Assembly (NCBI GenBank): GCA_016700075.1
Contig: CP065000.1
Location: 1,674,001 to 1,738,000 of the forward strand
Length of the DNA: 64,000 nt
From: Acidobacteriota bacterium
GTDB lineage: Bacteria; Acidobacteriota; Blastocatellia; Pyrinomonadales; Pyrinomonadaceae
Direction: 5' to 3'
Below the pieces are notes generated by a model. That model ran no database searches. It was given only the letters and a program-made list of their open reading frames with translations, and was not told the DNA's origin. The position numbers and the translations under genes are program-made. Numbering within the stretch: position 1 is the first letter of the stretch; each line of letters begins with the position of its first letter. Positions 33,847 to 44,257 of this stretch are shown piece after piece.

Positions 33847-34275
33847 CTATTCGACCTCAACGATCTCATACGTCGTGTTGATGGCCGCGGTCGGGCGGAC
33901 GGTGGCGGCGACGGAGCAGTATTTCATATCCGAAAGCTCGACGGCGTCGGCTACCGCTTTTTCGGAAACGTCGCGGCCATACACGATATGGTGGACGTCG
34001 AACGAGATGAATTTTCGCGGATGATCGTCGGCGCGTGTGCCGGTTATTTTGATCCTGTAGTCAGTTACCTGCTGGCGTTTTTTCTCGAGTATTGACGCGA
34101 CATCTACCGCAGTACAGCCTGCGACGGCGACCAGCAGCATTTCCATCGGAGTAGGTGCGGAGTGCCTATCTCCTTTAGTATCCATAAGTTGTGCGAGCCC
34201 GCCGGGCCCGATACCGATAAAGAGCTCGTCCCCGCATGAGATCACTTCTGCGGACATTGTATTGCTTGTTGCCAT
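33847..34275 (-). CDS. OsmC-family protein
   Basis: A 142-residue cytoplasmic protein of the OsmC/Ohr superfamily, YhfA-like branch. The two conserved cysteines are in VAVAGCTAVDV and KYCSVAATV, placed as in peroxide-reducing members. Activity on organic peroxides is typical but not assured for this branch. It lies divergent from the glycine-zipper gene. A PerR-like regulator lies 3 kb away, but no PerR box precedes this gene. Confidence 0.9.
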   Translation of the reverse strand: MATSNTMSAEVISCGDELFIGIGPGGLAQLMDTKGDRHSAPTPMEMLLVAVAGCTAVDVASILEKKRQQVTDYRIKITGTRADDHPRKFISFDVHHIVYGRDVSEKAVADAVELSDMKYCSVAATVRPTAAINTTYEIVEVE

Positions 34276-34342
34276 GATATTACGCGCCGAAACAGTTCAA
34301 TTTTATCATACGAACCTGCGCAATCATCTTGGCACGCAACCC

Positions 34343-34359
34343 TTGGCACGCGTTATGCT
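34343..34359 (+). promoter_or_regulatory. Possible sigma-54 promoter
   Basis: TTGGCACGCGTTATGCT has the GG-N10-GC spacing (GG at 34345-34346, GC at 34357-34358) and the TGGCACG block of sigma-54 promoters. A direct copy of CTTGGCACGC precedes it by 14 bases, without a proper -12 element. It points at the gene starting at 34430. Single-site matches like this can be chance. Confidence 0.35.
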
Positions 34360-34429
34360 TCAAAGAGCGCGTAGGGGCAGTGTGTCCCAAGGTCGGCTCA
34401 CAATTGCCATCATAATGAGGATGCTGAAA

Positions 34430-36046
34430 ATGTTTGGAAAAATTCGTTTACTTACCGTGGCCGCAGCTGCGATGTTCGTTATCTCAGGTTTATCGGCCAC
34501 CGCAGAGGCCCAGAATCGCAATGAACGCGAGGTCCGCGATACGGTGCGGGCGCTGAAGTCGCGGCTAGACGATTTTGAATACAATCTGCGTTTTCAAATG
34601 CAGTCGAGCTCTGATTCGAACGAACTTCTCTCTGATGCTCAGGACATGATCCGGGAGATGCGCGACCGGATGCGTGAATTTGAGCAGAATTTCGACCGAA
34701 AACGCGAGAACCGCAGCGATGCGCGTGCGGTCATCGACGCTGCACAGCGTGTGGAACGCTTCCTCGGAGATAATCCTCAGAATCAAAAGGTGATGGATAA
34801 CTGGATGGGCGTGCGAACATCGCTCGACCGTTTGGGTGCCAATTATGGCATCGTCACACGATGGGGAGCTGATGCCGGAACGAGCGGCGGCTATTCGCAG
34901 CCGATGCCCTCTAGTACTCTAAGCGTGGGCCTTTCAGGGACTTACGAACTTGACCGGGAACGCAGCGAACGCATCGATGATGTACTTTCGGGCGAGAACC
35001 TGAGCGATGAGGATCGCGATGACCTTGCCGAAAAGCTCGAGGCCCCGGAACAGCTTGCTATTGAGATACGCGGGCGACAGGTGACGCTCGCTTCCTCCAG
35101 AGGGCCGGCAATAACGCTGACCGCTGACGGCCGCGACAAGGTCGAACGCAACGCCGCAGGTGCGACGGTGCGGCTGCGTGCGACGCTGAGCGGCGACACG
35201 CTGACAATTTCAAGCCTGGGAGGCGAGACGGATTATACGATAACTTTCACATCAGTAAGCAATGGGCGTTCGATGAAGGTATCACGCCGGATAACTACCG
35301 AATATTTGCGTCAGACGGTATTCGCCGAGAGCGTCTATAACAAGACGGACTCCGTTGCCCGGCTCAATATCGGCGGCGGTGCCGCTCCGAATGATGACAA
35401 CTACGGCGGCTATTCCGAGAACGATCCGCCCAGCAGCAGCACACAAGGGACGACGCAAGGCACATCAACGGGCCGCGGCCCTGTGATCGCAACATCTCGT
35501 CCGGGTAACTACGTTGTCCCATTCAATACCTCGGTGACGGCTCTGCTCGACAACGAGATCCGGACCGGAGTTTCGCAGAATAACGATCGGTTTCGAATGA
35601 CGGTGCAGTCGCCGGACGAGTTTCGCGGTGCCGTTATAGAGGGTTACATAACTAACGTGAACCGCTCGGGCCGCGTTTCCGGCAGGTCGAATATAACGTT
35701 CAATTTCGACAAGATCACGCTCCGCGACGGGGCAACCTACGATTTTGCGGGCGTACTGGGGGAGATCCGCGATCTTAATGGAAAAGTGATCAAGATCGAC
35801 GACGAAGGCTCCGCGAAAAGCGATTCGCAGACGAAAGAGACCGCAAAACGCGGCGGTATCGGTGCAGGCGTAGGAGCCATCATCGGAGCAATCGCCGGCG
35901 GCGCAAAAGGCGCGGCGATCGGTGCCGTGATCGGCGGCGGAGCGGGAGCCGGTTCGGTGATCGTCACCGGCAAGGAAGAACTTCGGCTGATGCAGGGGAC
36001 GACATTCGTACTGACATCTACGTCGCCGGATCGAAGCTATCGATAA
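34430..36046 (+). CDS. Exported protein with coiled-coil and glycine-zipper domain
   Basis: A 538-residue protein with a signal peptide (MFGKIRLLTVAAAAMFVISG, cleavage near AEA). Residues about 30-120 are a charged helical region, with the middle low in motifs. A Ser/Thr/Gly linker follows (about residues 340-355). The end holds a glycine zipper, GAGVGAIIGAIAGGAKGAA repeated into IGAVIGGGAGAG, like outer-membrane-associated glycine-zipper proteins. ATG 34430 follows GAGG at 34417-34420; ATG 34415 and 34421 are alternatives. Function unknown; envelope location inferred. Confidence 0.85.
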   Translation: MFGKIRLLTVAAAAMFVISGLSATAEAQNRNEREVRDTVRALKSRLDDFEYNLRFQMQSSSDSNELLSDAQDMIREMRDRMREFEQNFDRKRENRSDARAVIDAAQRVERFLGDNPQNQKVMDNWMGVRTSLDRLGANYGIVTRWGADAGTSGGYSQPMPSSTLSVGLSGTYELDRERSERIDDVLSGENLSDEDRDDLAEKLEAPEQLAIEIRGRQVTLASSRGPAITLTADGRDKVERNAAGATVRLRATLSGDTLTISSLGGETDYTITFTSVSNGRSMKVSRRITTEYLRQTVFAESVYNKTDSVARLNIGGGAAPNDDNYGGYSENDPPSSSTQGTTQGTSTGRGPVIATSRPGNYVVPFNTSVTALLDNEIRTGVSQNNDRFRMTVQSPDEFRGAVIEGYITNVNRSGRVSGRSNITFNFDKITLRDGATYDFAGVLGEIRDLNGKVIKIDDEGSAKSDSQTKETAKRGGIGAGVGAIIGAIAGGAKGAAIGAVIGGGAGAGSVIVTGKEELRLMQGTTFVLTSTSPDRSYR

Positions 36047-36068
36047 TTTCTCGCAACGGCAGCGAATT

Positions 36069-36096
36069 GGACGGTGCGAAAGTGCCGTCCTTTTTT
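36069..36096 (+). terminator. Rho-independent terminator
   Basis: A 9-base-pair stem (36069-36077 with 36082-36090, two wobble pairs) with a GAAA loop and six T residues. It ends the glycine-zipper gene message. Confidence 0.9.
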
Positions 36097-36140
36097 AATC
36101 CTTTTGCTTGGGGCGAAAAGTAGAGTAATCTTCCGCTGTT

Positions 36141-36938
36141 ATGTTGGGTATATCGGAAGATATCGAAGCCTACCGAGACCGCTTGTGGCGGCGTGAGGAG
36201 CATCTTCGCGTCAAAACGGTCGAGGACGTCGAGGCGATGGTCGAGGACCTCGGCTTCTGCCTCGGGATGACCGATGTACGCAAACGTATGCCGTCCGTCT
36301 ATATCGCCGTTTGCGGCCGCCGCGATGCACATATGCCCCGCAACGTTCAAAAAGACGAAGAGGCGAGTGCCGCATGGGTGTTGAAGGACGAGGTCATCGC
36401 ACGCGGCCGCGTTTATTACGGCAAGATCCATAAGGGCAATTCGATGTTTCTCGCACCACGGCTGATACCTGTATTCAACTCGCTCTGGGGCTGCTCAAAA
36501 GCCGGCGAGGCGGGCGTTTTGTCTAAAGACGCTCAGGCCGTTCTGAAAATATTGAGAAAAGAATGGGAAATGGCGACAGCCGATCTGCGTGCCGAAACGG
36601 GATTTGACCGTGCAAGACTGACTAAGGCCATCGACGAACTCCAAAAGCGAATGAAGGTCGTCCCCGCGGAGGTGGTTTACGTGCCGAAATTCACCTACAT
36701 TTGGACGCTCGCAGAAGGACGCTTTCCGAAAGAGTTGAAAGTGAAGATGAAACGCGAAGATGCAGTTCGCGACCTGGCAAGGGCATACTTGAGGGCGTTC
36801 GGAATGACATTGCGCGGCGAGCTTGCAGGCAAATTCGGCCTGTCACGAGCCGAAGCGGGCAAGGCGAATCACGAACTTGTGGATGAGGGTTTAGCTGATC
36901 GTCTCGCTACGGGGATTTACGAGCTAAAGAACATTTAG
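36141..36938 (+). CDS. Winged-helix-like protein of unknown function
   Basis: A 265-residue cytoplasmic protein. The N-terminal half (EDVEAMVEDLGFCLGMTD through RVYYGKIHKGNSMFLAPRLIPVF) and a C-terminal half with two helix-turn-helix-like segments (LRKEWEMATADLRAETGFDRARLTKAIDEL and GELAGKFGLSRAEAGKANHELV) suggest a DNA-binding winged-helix protein resembling YcaQ/AlkZ-like or DUF regulators. I cannot assign the family firmly. Single gene with no operon partner. Confidence 0.7.
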   Translation: MLGISEDIEAYRDRLWRREEHLRVKTVEDVEAMVEDLGFCLGMTDVRKRMPSVYIAVCGRRDAHMPRNVQKDEEASAAWVLKDEVIARGRVYYGKIHKGNSMFLAPRLIPVFNSLWGCSKAGEAGVLSKDAQAVLKILRKEWEMATADLRAETGFDRARLTKAIDELQKRMKVVPAEVVYVPKFTYIWTLAEGRFPKELKVKMKREDAVRDLARAYLRAFGMTLRGELAGKFGLSRAEAGKANHELVDEGLADRLATGIYELKNI

Positions 36939-37005
36939 CAGCCGAGATCACCGAGCATACTTAGATTTGTATCTCTCCCCTCAATGTTCTATGTGTGCTC
37001 TGTTG

Positions 37006-38538
37006 CTAAACCTTCATCGTCATCAATGCAGCAAATGTTTCAATTCCATCCCAAAGATTCTGGATACGGATATTCTCATTCTCCGCGTGCTGATTGTTAT
37101 CGTGATTCGCAATCGGAACGGTGATCGTCGGCATCCCCAGCGTATCGCTGATGATCGACAGCGGCAGGCTGCCGCCGAGGCTTGGCATACGCACGATCGG
37201 TTCAACAGACGCGGCCTGGACGGCGTTGATCACGGCGATGGAGATCGGTAGGTCCATCTTCGTACGCTGTGCATTATATCCGTCCTCTAGCTGAGTGAAT
37301 CTGGCTATGAAGGGATGTTTGAGACGCTCGGCATCGGTCGGGTCGCGATCGATCACATAGAAGCCCTGCGATTCGATATGCCGGCGAAGCTTTTCGATCT
37401 GACGCGCGACGTCGTTGCCTTTGACGAGCCGCAGATCGAGAACCGCCGTAGCGGTCGTAGGAATGACGTTTCTCGCAAGGCTGCCGACATCGCCGCTTTT
37501 GAAGCCGTTGATGTTAAGTGACGGCTGATTGATGCGTTCGAGAAGGCTGCCGCCGCCTTCTGTAAACGTGATCCCAAGCTGCTTCTTGAGCTCGTCGTCG
37601 TACTGCGGGGCTTCTTTGATGGCTTGAATCTCAATCGGTCCAAAGGGCACCACGTCGTCGGCCCATCCCTTGATAATGATGTTTCCCGCGGCGTCCTTCA
37701 TCGACGCAAGTAGCCTCGCAAGCGTCATCGCCGGATTCGGTGACCAGTTGCCGTAATGCCCGCTGTGCAGCGGCCGTTTGGCGCCATAAACAGTGAGATC
37801 TACGTTAACATCACCACGCACGCCAAACACAACCTGCTTTCGTCCCGACTGATGAACCGGGCCATCGCACACGATAAAAGCGTCAGCCTTCAGCAATTCT
37901 TTGTTTTTGGTGAGTATCTCTTTCAGGTTCGGCGAACCTGCCTCTTCTTCACCCTCAAAGAAAAATTTGATGTTCACCGTCGGCTTTATCCCTTTTGCGA
38001 CCAGCGCGTCAAACGCGGTGAGGATAGCAAAAACACCGGCCTTATCATCCGACGCCGATCGTGCGTAAATGCGCCATTCGGGATCGATCTTTGTCGTCGC
38101 TGACGGCCACGGCAGATCTTTGCCGCCCTTTTCGAGCGAGTTCGACCGCAGTACCGGTTCCCAAGGTTTACTCCCCGTCCACGCTGCCGGATCGGCCGGC
38201 TGCCCGTCGTAATGAGCGTAAAAAATAATAGTTTTCGTCGCACCCGGCGTCATCCATTCACCATAAACGACCGGCGGAACCTTTTTATCGGCGGCCTCAA
38301 GCAATTGCGGTTTCAAGCCGCGTTTAGTCATCTCGGTAACAAGATGGTTAGCATTCTTGCGGATGTTAACCGTATCAGATGCAATATTGGGTATCGAGAG
38401 AAGTTTTACGAAATCAGTAACGAGGCGATGTTCGTTAGCTTGGCGGTATTCGCGAATCGTGTCCGTTTGAACACTCTGCCCGAGCGTTAGTTGAACGATT
38501 AGAGCGAAAAACGAAAACGCGAGTCCGATCTTGTTCAT
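37006..38538 (-). CDS. Exported M20-family metallopeptidase
   Basis: Zinc dipeptidase/carboxypeptidase-like enzyme of 510 residues with a signal peptide (MNKIGLAFSFFALIVQLTLG). Metal ligands appear in the usual order: FYAHYDGQP, SASDDKAG, FFEGEEEAGSPN and the C-terminal NHDNNQHAENE; the dimerisation domain lies between (RPLHSGHYG). Peptide degradation in the periplasm is likely. Single gene; a hairpin element of another family lies 40 bases upstream. Confidence 0.93.
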   Translation of the reverse strand: MNKIGLAFSFFALIVQLTLGQSVQTDTIREYRQANEHRLVTDFVKLLSIPNIASDTVNIRKNANHLVTEMTKRGLKPQLLEAADKKVPPVVYGEWMTPGATKTIIFYAHYDGQPADPAAWTGSKPWEPVLRSNSLEKGGKDLPWPSATTKIDPEWRIYARSASDDKAGVFAILTAFDALVAKGIKPTVNIKFFFEGEEEAGSPNLKEILTKNKELLKADAFIVCDGPVHQSGRKQVVFGVRGDVNVDLTVYGAKRPLHSGHYGNWSPNPAMTLARLLASMKDAAGNIIIKGWADDVVPFGPIEIQAIKEAPQYDDELKKQLGITFTEGGGSLLERINQPSLNINGFKSGDVGSLARNVIPTTATAVLDLRLVKGNDVARQIEKLRRHIESQGFYVIDRDPTDAERLKHPFIARFTQLEDGYNAQRTKMDLPISIAVINAVQAASVEPIVRMPSLGGSLPLSIISDTLGMPTITVPIANHDNNQHAENENIRIQNLWDGIETFAALMTMKV

Positions 38539-38580
38539 AAATTGCCTCTAGCTTTAGCTGCAGGTTAGCATACACAATTA

Positions 38581-38627
38581 CTTGGGCTTCAGCCCAACCT
38601 CAATTGAAAGTTGGGCTAAAGCCCAAG
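38581..38627. repeat. Short palindromic element (CTTGGGCTTyAGCCCAAC)
   Basis: Two 18-base arms, 38581-38598 and 38610-38627, identical apart from one base when inverted, around an 11-base loop. Each arm is itself a near-palindrome. No T-tract follows, so it is a REP-type element rather than a terminator. Confidence 0.85.
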
Positions 38628-38641
38628 ATCTCAAGAACGAC

Positions 38642-38666
38642 AAAAACCCCACTCTAAAGAGCGGGG
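38642..38666 (-). terminator. Rho-independent terminator of the LVIVD gene
   Basis: On the reverse strand CCCCGCTC-TTTA-GAGTGGGG is followed by TTTTT. It lies 80 bases downstream of the LVIVD-protein stop codon. Confidence 0.85.
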
Positions 38667-38743
38667 CAATCCCAAATGTTGACAGAATGTTGAAAGTGGC
38701 TACTTCCTCCCGGAAGCGGTTATCCCTTGCACCGAAGGATCAA

Positions 38744-40636
<1,893 letters not shown>

Positions 40637-40648
40637 AAGTGATGTGTA

Positions 40649-41350
40649 TTACGGCAAACTTGCGAGTAAAGTTTGCATTGTTTTGATCTCGGCACGCTGG
40701 CCGCTGTCAACGTCGGTCGCAAAGCTGAAAAGTTCTGCGTCCTGACCGGCTCCGGCGGCGTCAAAAAGGTCTTTGACCATCGTGAGGGCACCTTCGTGGT
40801 GCTGTATCATTCCCGCGAGGAAAAGGCGGTCGAACTCGCCTCCGCGTTCTCGACGCAGAGCATCCATCTGCTGCCTCGTGAGCATGCCGGGCATCATTTT
40901 ATGCTGCGTGGAACCGTGCGCACTGCCCGCGTTTTCTGATCCATCAATGCCGCGGAACGCGAGCCACTTTTTCATGAAGTCCATCTCGTCGGTCTGGCCG
41001 CGGGCGATCCGGGCACCTAGTGAGCGAAGGTCCGCATTTTCGGTGCGCGCCATTATCAGATCGGTCATCTCGACCGCCTGCAGATGATGAACGATCATCC
41101 CGCGCATGAATTCGATGTCTTTAGCAGAAACCGGCGGCAGCTTTGCCCGAGTGTCGGGAGGCAAAACGCGCGTCGGCTGCCCCGGTGCTCCGGGCTGAAC
41201 GATGACCGGCGGTTTCTCGTTTTCCGTTTGCTGAGCCGCTGTCTGATCACTTGAAAATACAAAAATCAGTATCGCCGCGATCGCATATGCTAGGACGAAC
41301 CTTGAGAGTCTTACGTAATCTTTGAGTTTGGGCACCTTCATCGATGGCAT
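40649..41350 (-). CDS. DUF305-family protein
   Basis: A 233-residue protein with one N-terminal hydrophobic segment (RFVLAYAIAAILIFVF) as signal or anchor and two ferritin-like DUF305 halves. The characteristic metal-site motifs are MRGMIVHHLQAVEM and MIQHHEGALTM. DUF305 proteins such as CopM bind copper or other metals in the periplasm; this role is by analogy. ATG 41341 (MKVPKL) is an alternative start. First gene of the LVIVD pair. Confidence 0.9.
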   Translation of the reverse strand: MPSMKVPKLKDYVRLSRFVLAYAIAAILIFVFSSDQTAAQQTENEKPPVIVQPGAPGQPTRVLPPDTRAKLPPVSAKDIEFMRGMIVHHLQAVEMTDLIMARTENADLRSLGARIARGQTDEMDFMKKWLAFRGIDGSENAGSAHGSTQHKMMPGMLTRQQMDALRRERGGEFDRLFLAGMIQHHEGALTMVKDLFDAAGAGQDAELFSFATDVDSGQRAEIKTMQTLLASLP

Positions 41351-41395
41351 ATCTTGTCACACTCGTTTAACGTGATAGTTCGATGAGGAAACATA

Positions 41396-41883
41396 AACCG
41401 CAGATGCACGCGGAGGCACGCAGATATTCAGGCAATGTTATCTAGAAACTGAGATTGAAAGATGCGTTTGACCTCGACCCTTGGGCGTCCAAAATTTATT
41501 AGCAGACAAAGCGGCAACTTGGTCGCATTCAAATAGTTGATACATTGGGCCTTGTGAATTTCATTGAATCCGTTGCAGGATTTCAGCTCAACGATCAAAA
41601 CTCCCTCGATCAGAAGGTCCGCAAAATATTCACCAACGATCACGCCGTCATAGATTACGTAAATGGGCTGTTGCGTCTTTACCCTGAGCCCGAGTTTTCG
41701 CAACTCATGAGCCAATGCGTTTTCATACACCTTTTCAAGGAACCCGCTTCCAAGAGAGTTGCTGATCGTATGACAACAACCGATGACTTTTTCAGATAGG
41801 CTGTTAAGTTCCGATTCAGTCATAAGCTGAAAATCTAACCGCAAGTAAACGAAATCCGCGTTCATCTGCGTTTATCTGCGGTT
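41396..41883. mobile_element. GxxExxY gene flanked by inverted CGCAGAT repeats
   Basis: The left end 41396-41425 and the right end 41854-41883 are inverted copies, identical at 24 of 30 positions and perfect for the outer ten bases (AACCGCAGAT). Each end is three tandem 10-base units containing ACGC(A/G)GAT. The pair frames exactly one gene. This looks like a small non-autonomous mobile unit or a decayed one; no transposase is inside and no target duplication could be established. Confidence 0.6.
41428..41823 (-). CDS. GxxExxY protein, PD-(D/E)XK-like nuclease fold
   Basis: A 131-residue protein with the GxxExxY motif (Gly27, Glu30, Tyr33), then a PD-(D/E)XK-like active site: Asp69, Glu79 and Lys81 in ADLL through VELK, and Gln93. 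The family (TIGR04256) is widespread and has no firmly established function. The frame runs upstream to 41865, but those codons (MNADFVYLRL) are just the translated right-hand inverted repeat, so ATG 41823 (MTESEL) is the true start. Confidence 0.9.
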   Translation of the reverse strand: MTESELNSLSEKVIGCCHTISNSLGSGFLEKVYENALAHELRKLGLRVKTQQPIYVIYDGVIVGEYFADLLIEGVLIVELKSCNGFNEIHKAQCINYLNATKLPLCLLINFGRPRVEVKRIFQSQFLDNIA

Positions 41884-41890
41884 AGTTTTC

Positions 41891-44053
41891 TTAGTACTTC
41901 ATCAACTCCTGCACGGCGACTTCGACGTCCTCTGACTGCGGCAGGATGAAGTCCTCCACTTGCGGGGCATAGGCGACGAAGGTGTCGGTCGCGCCGACGC
42001 GTCGGACCGGAGCGTCGAGGTATTCAAAAAGCTCGTTCGAAATGCGTGCGGCGATCTCGGCGCCGTAGCCATAAGAGATCGGATCTTCGTGAGCGACGAG
42101 CACACGGCTCGTCTTTTTCACGGATTCGGCAATTGCTTCCCAATCGTACGGAACGAGCGTTCGAAGATCGATCAGCTCGACCGAAATGCCCTGCTGTTCG
42201 AGCCGTTTCGCCGCCTGATTTGAGCGTTCAACCAGAGCACCAAAGGTGACGATCGTGACGTCGCTTCCCTCGCGTACGGTCTTTGCCTTGCCGAACGGAA
42301 TAAGAAACTCACTGCCGGGATACGCGGATTTATTGTAAACCTGGCGGTAAAGATGTTTGTGTTCGAGGAAAAGCACGGGATCGTCGCAGCGGATCGATGT
42401 TCGGAGCAGGCCGTTAGCATCGAGTGCCGTTGAAGGATAAACGATGCGAAGCCCGGGCGTATGCGCGAACAGCGTGGTGCCTGATTGCGAGTGGTAAACC
42501 GCACCGCCTTTCAGATAGCCGCCCACCGGAACACGCAGCACCATCGGGCATTTCGAATCGCCGTCGCTTCTCCATCTGGTCAAGGCGACCTCATTGCGGA
42601 TCTGCATCATCGCCGGGAATATGTAATCAAAGAACTGTATCTCGACCACGGGTTTTAGCCCTCGGAGCGCCATTCCAACGGCACGTCCGACGATGTTCGC
42701 TTCGGCGAGCGGCGAATTGAAAACGCGTGCCGAGCCGAATTTTCTTTGCAGATTTGCCGTTACCTTAAACACGCCGCCTTTGCCCTTGACGATGTCGAGA
42801 TATTCCTCACGTGAGCAATCGGCAACGTCCTCGCCGAAAACGACGATCCGCGGATCGCGTTCCATCTCCTCGTGCATGCAGCGGTTGATCAGATCGACCA
42901 TCGTGCCGGGATTGCCTGACAGTTCAGCACCGTTTTCGCTATCAAACAGCTGACGGTCGGTCGGATCGACATCCGGCGAAAATACGTTGCGAAGCGCGGA
43001 TTCCGGCGGCGGCTGAGGTGTTTCGACCGCGATGTCCGCGGCCTTGTTGACCTCGTCGTCAACTTCCTTGCGAAGAGCTTCGAGCTTTTCCGAAGTAATG
43101 ATGCGCTCGGTCATCAGAAACTCAGCAAATGTGCGTATCGGGTCGATGGCGGCGTCAGCATCACGCTCTTCATCGGGGCGATACAATTTTTCGTCGTCCG
43201 ACAGCGAGTGCGAATAGGGCCGTATCACCTTGCCGTGAACAAATGCCGGGCCTTTGCGCTCGCGGCAGTATTCGACGGCTCGCTTGAACGCGGCGTAAGA
43301 ATCCAGCGGGTCGGTTCCGTCGCACTTTTGAATAAAAAGGTTCGGGAAGCCGGAAACGAGTTTAGATATATCGCCGCCCGCGGTGTTTACTTCGACCGGA
43401 ACAGAGATCGCGTAGCCGTTGTCCTCTACGACGAAAATTACCGGAAGTTTGAGATTGCATGCGGTGTTCAGGGCTTCCCACCATTCGCCTTCGCTGGTCG
43501 TGCCGTCGCCGACCGACATATAGACGACCTCGTCACCCTTGTAACCCGTGATCTTGTCCTGAAGTTCAGGGAGCAGCGTTGCGCGATAGCTCGCCTCGGC
43601 AGCACCGACCGAATGAAGCGCCTGCGTTCCCGTACACGAAGACTGCGACGGAACATTCAGGTCCTTGTGTCCCCAGTGCGAAGGCATTTGGCGGCCGTGC
43701 GAATTCGGATCGACCTCAGCTCCGACCGATGAATAAAGCATTTCCTGCGCCGTCATGCCCAAGCCGAGCATCAATGCGCGGTCGCGGTAATAAGGAAAGA
43801 ACCAGTCGTAGCCCGGCTTCATCGCCTTTGCGGCGCCGACGAGCATTGCCTCGTGGCCCGCACCCGAGATCTGGAAGAATATCTTGTTCTGGCCTTTCAG
43901 CTGTATCTCTTTGTCGTCGATGCGGCGCGACATATACATCGTCCGATACATCTCGACCAGCGTCTCGGCCTCCAAGCCGTGATACTTGTCATCTGCCGCG
44001 GCAGATGCCGCACCGGCTGCCTTTGCGTTCAATTTTTCAGTCGCAGTCGCCAT
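41891..44053 (-). CDS. 2-oxo acid dehydrogenase E1 component, fused alpha and beta subunits
   Basis: Thiamine-diphosphate enzyme of 720 residues carrying the E1 alpha part (residues about 30-330) and beta part (about 385-720) in one chain. The ThDP motif runs from Gly182-Asp-Gly to Asn212; the beta half begins NPGTMVDLINRCMHEEMERD and includes FGEDVADC. It could be pyruvate- or branched-chain-type; the short conserved loops do not decide. The E2 and E3 genes are not adjacent. It begins about 200 bases downstream of the M1 peptidase on the same strand, a gap holding its likely promoter. Confidence 0.92.
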   Translation of the reverse strand: MATATEKLNAKAAGAASAAADDKYHGLEAETLVEMYRTMYMSRRIDDKEIQLKGQNKIFFQISGAGHEAMLVGAAKAMKPGYDWFFPYYRDRALMLGLGMTAQEMLYSSVGAEVDPNSHGRQMPSHWGHKDLNVPSQSSCTGTQALHSVGAAEASYRATLLPELQDKITGYKGDEVVYMSVGDGTTSEGEWWEALNTACNLKLPVIFVVEDNGYAISVPVEVNTAGGDISKLVSGFPNLFIQKCDGTDPLDSYAAFKRAVEYCRERKGPAFVHGKVIRPYSHSLSDDEKLYRPDEERDADAAIDPIRTFAEFLMTERIITSEKLEALRKEVDDEVNKAADIAVETPQPPPESALRNVFSPDVDPTDRQLFDSENGAELSGNPGTMVDLINRCMHEEMERDPRIVVFGEDVADCSREEYLDIVKGKGGVFKVTANLQRKFGSARVFNSPLAEANIVGRAVGMALRGLKPVVEIQFFDYIFPAMMQIRNEVALTRWRSDGDSKCPMVLRVPVGGYLKGGAVYHSQSGTTLFAHTPGLRIVYPSTALDANGLLRTSIRCDDPVLFLEHKHLYRQVYNKSAYPGSEFLIPFGKAKTVREGSDVTIVTFGALVERSNQAAKRLEQQGISVELIDLRTLVPYDWEAIAESVKKTSRVLVAHEDPISYGYGAEIAARISNELFEYLDAPVRRVGATDTFVAYAPQVEDFILPQSEDVEVAVQELMKY

Positions 44054-44257
44054 TGTTAAATCTACTTTTTATAAATAATTCTGAATATCGGGCAAGGTTC
44101 TACGATACCAAATCGACGAAAGGCGGGCAATTTCGGAGTTCTGGACCGCATTTCTGCAATATTAGCCGGCTCAGGATATCGCCGCGGCCGACAGCAGAAC
44201 GAACGGCGACCTGATCGAGCACCGAGACGGAATATCTGAACTCAGAGACCGTAAGTG

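Noticed and set aside
41428..41865. Longer GxxExxY protein from ATG 41865
   Set aside because: The extra residues are the translated inverted repeat; ATG 41823 begins the conserved part.
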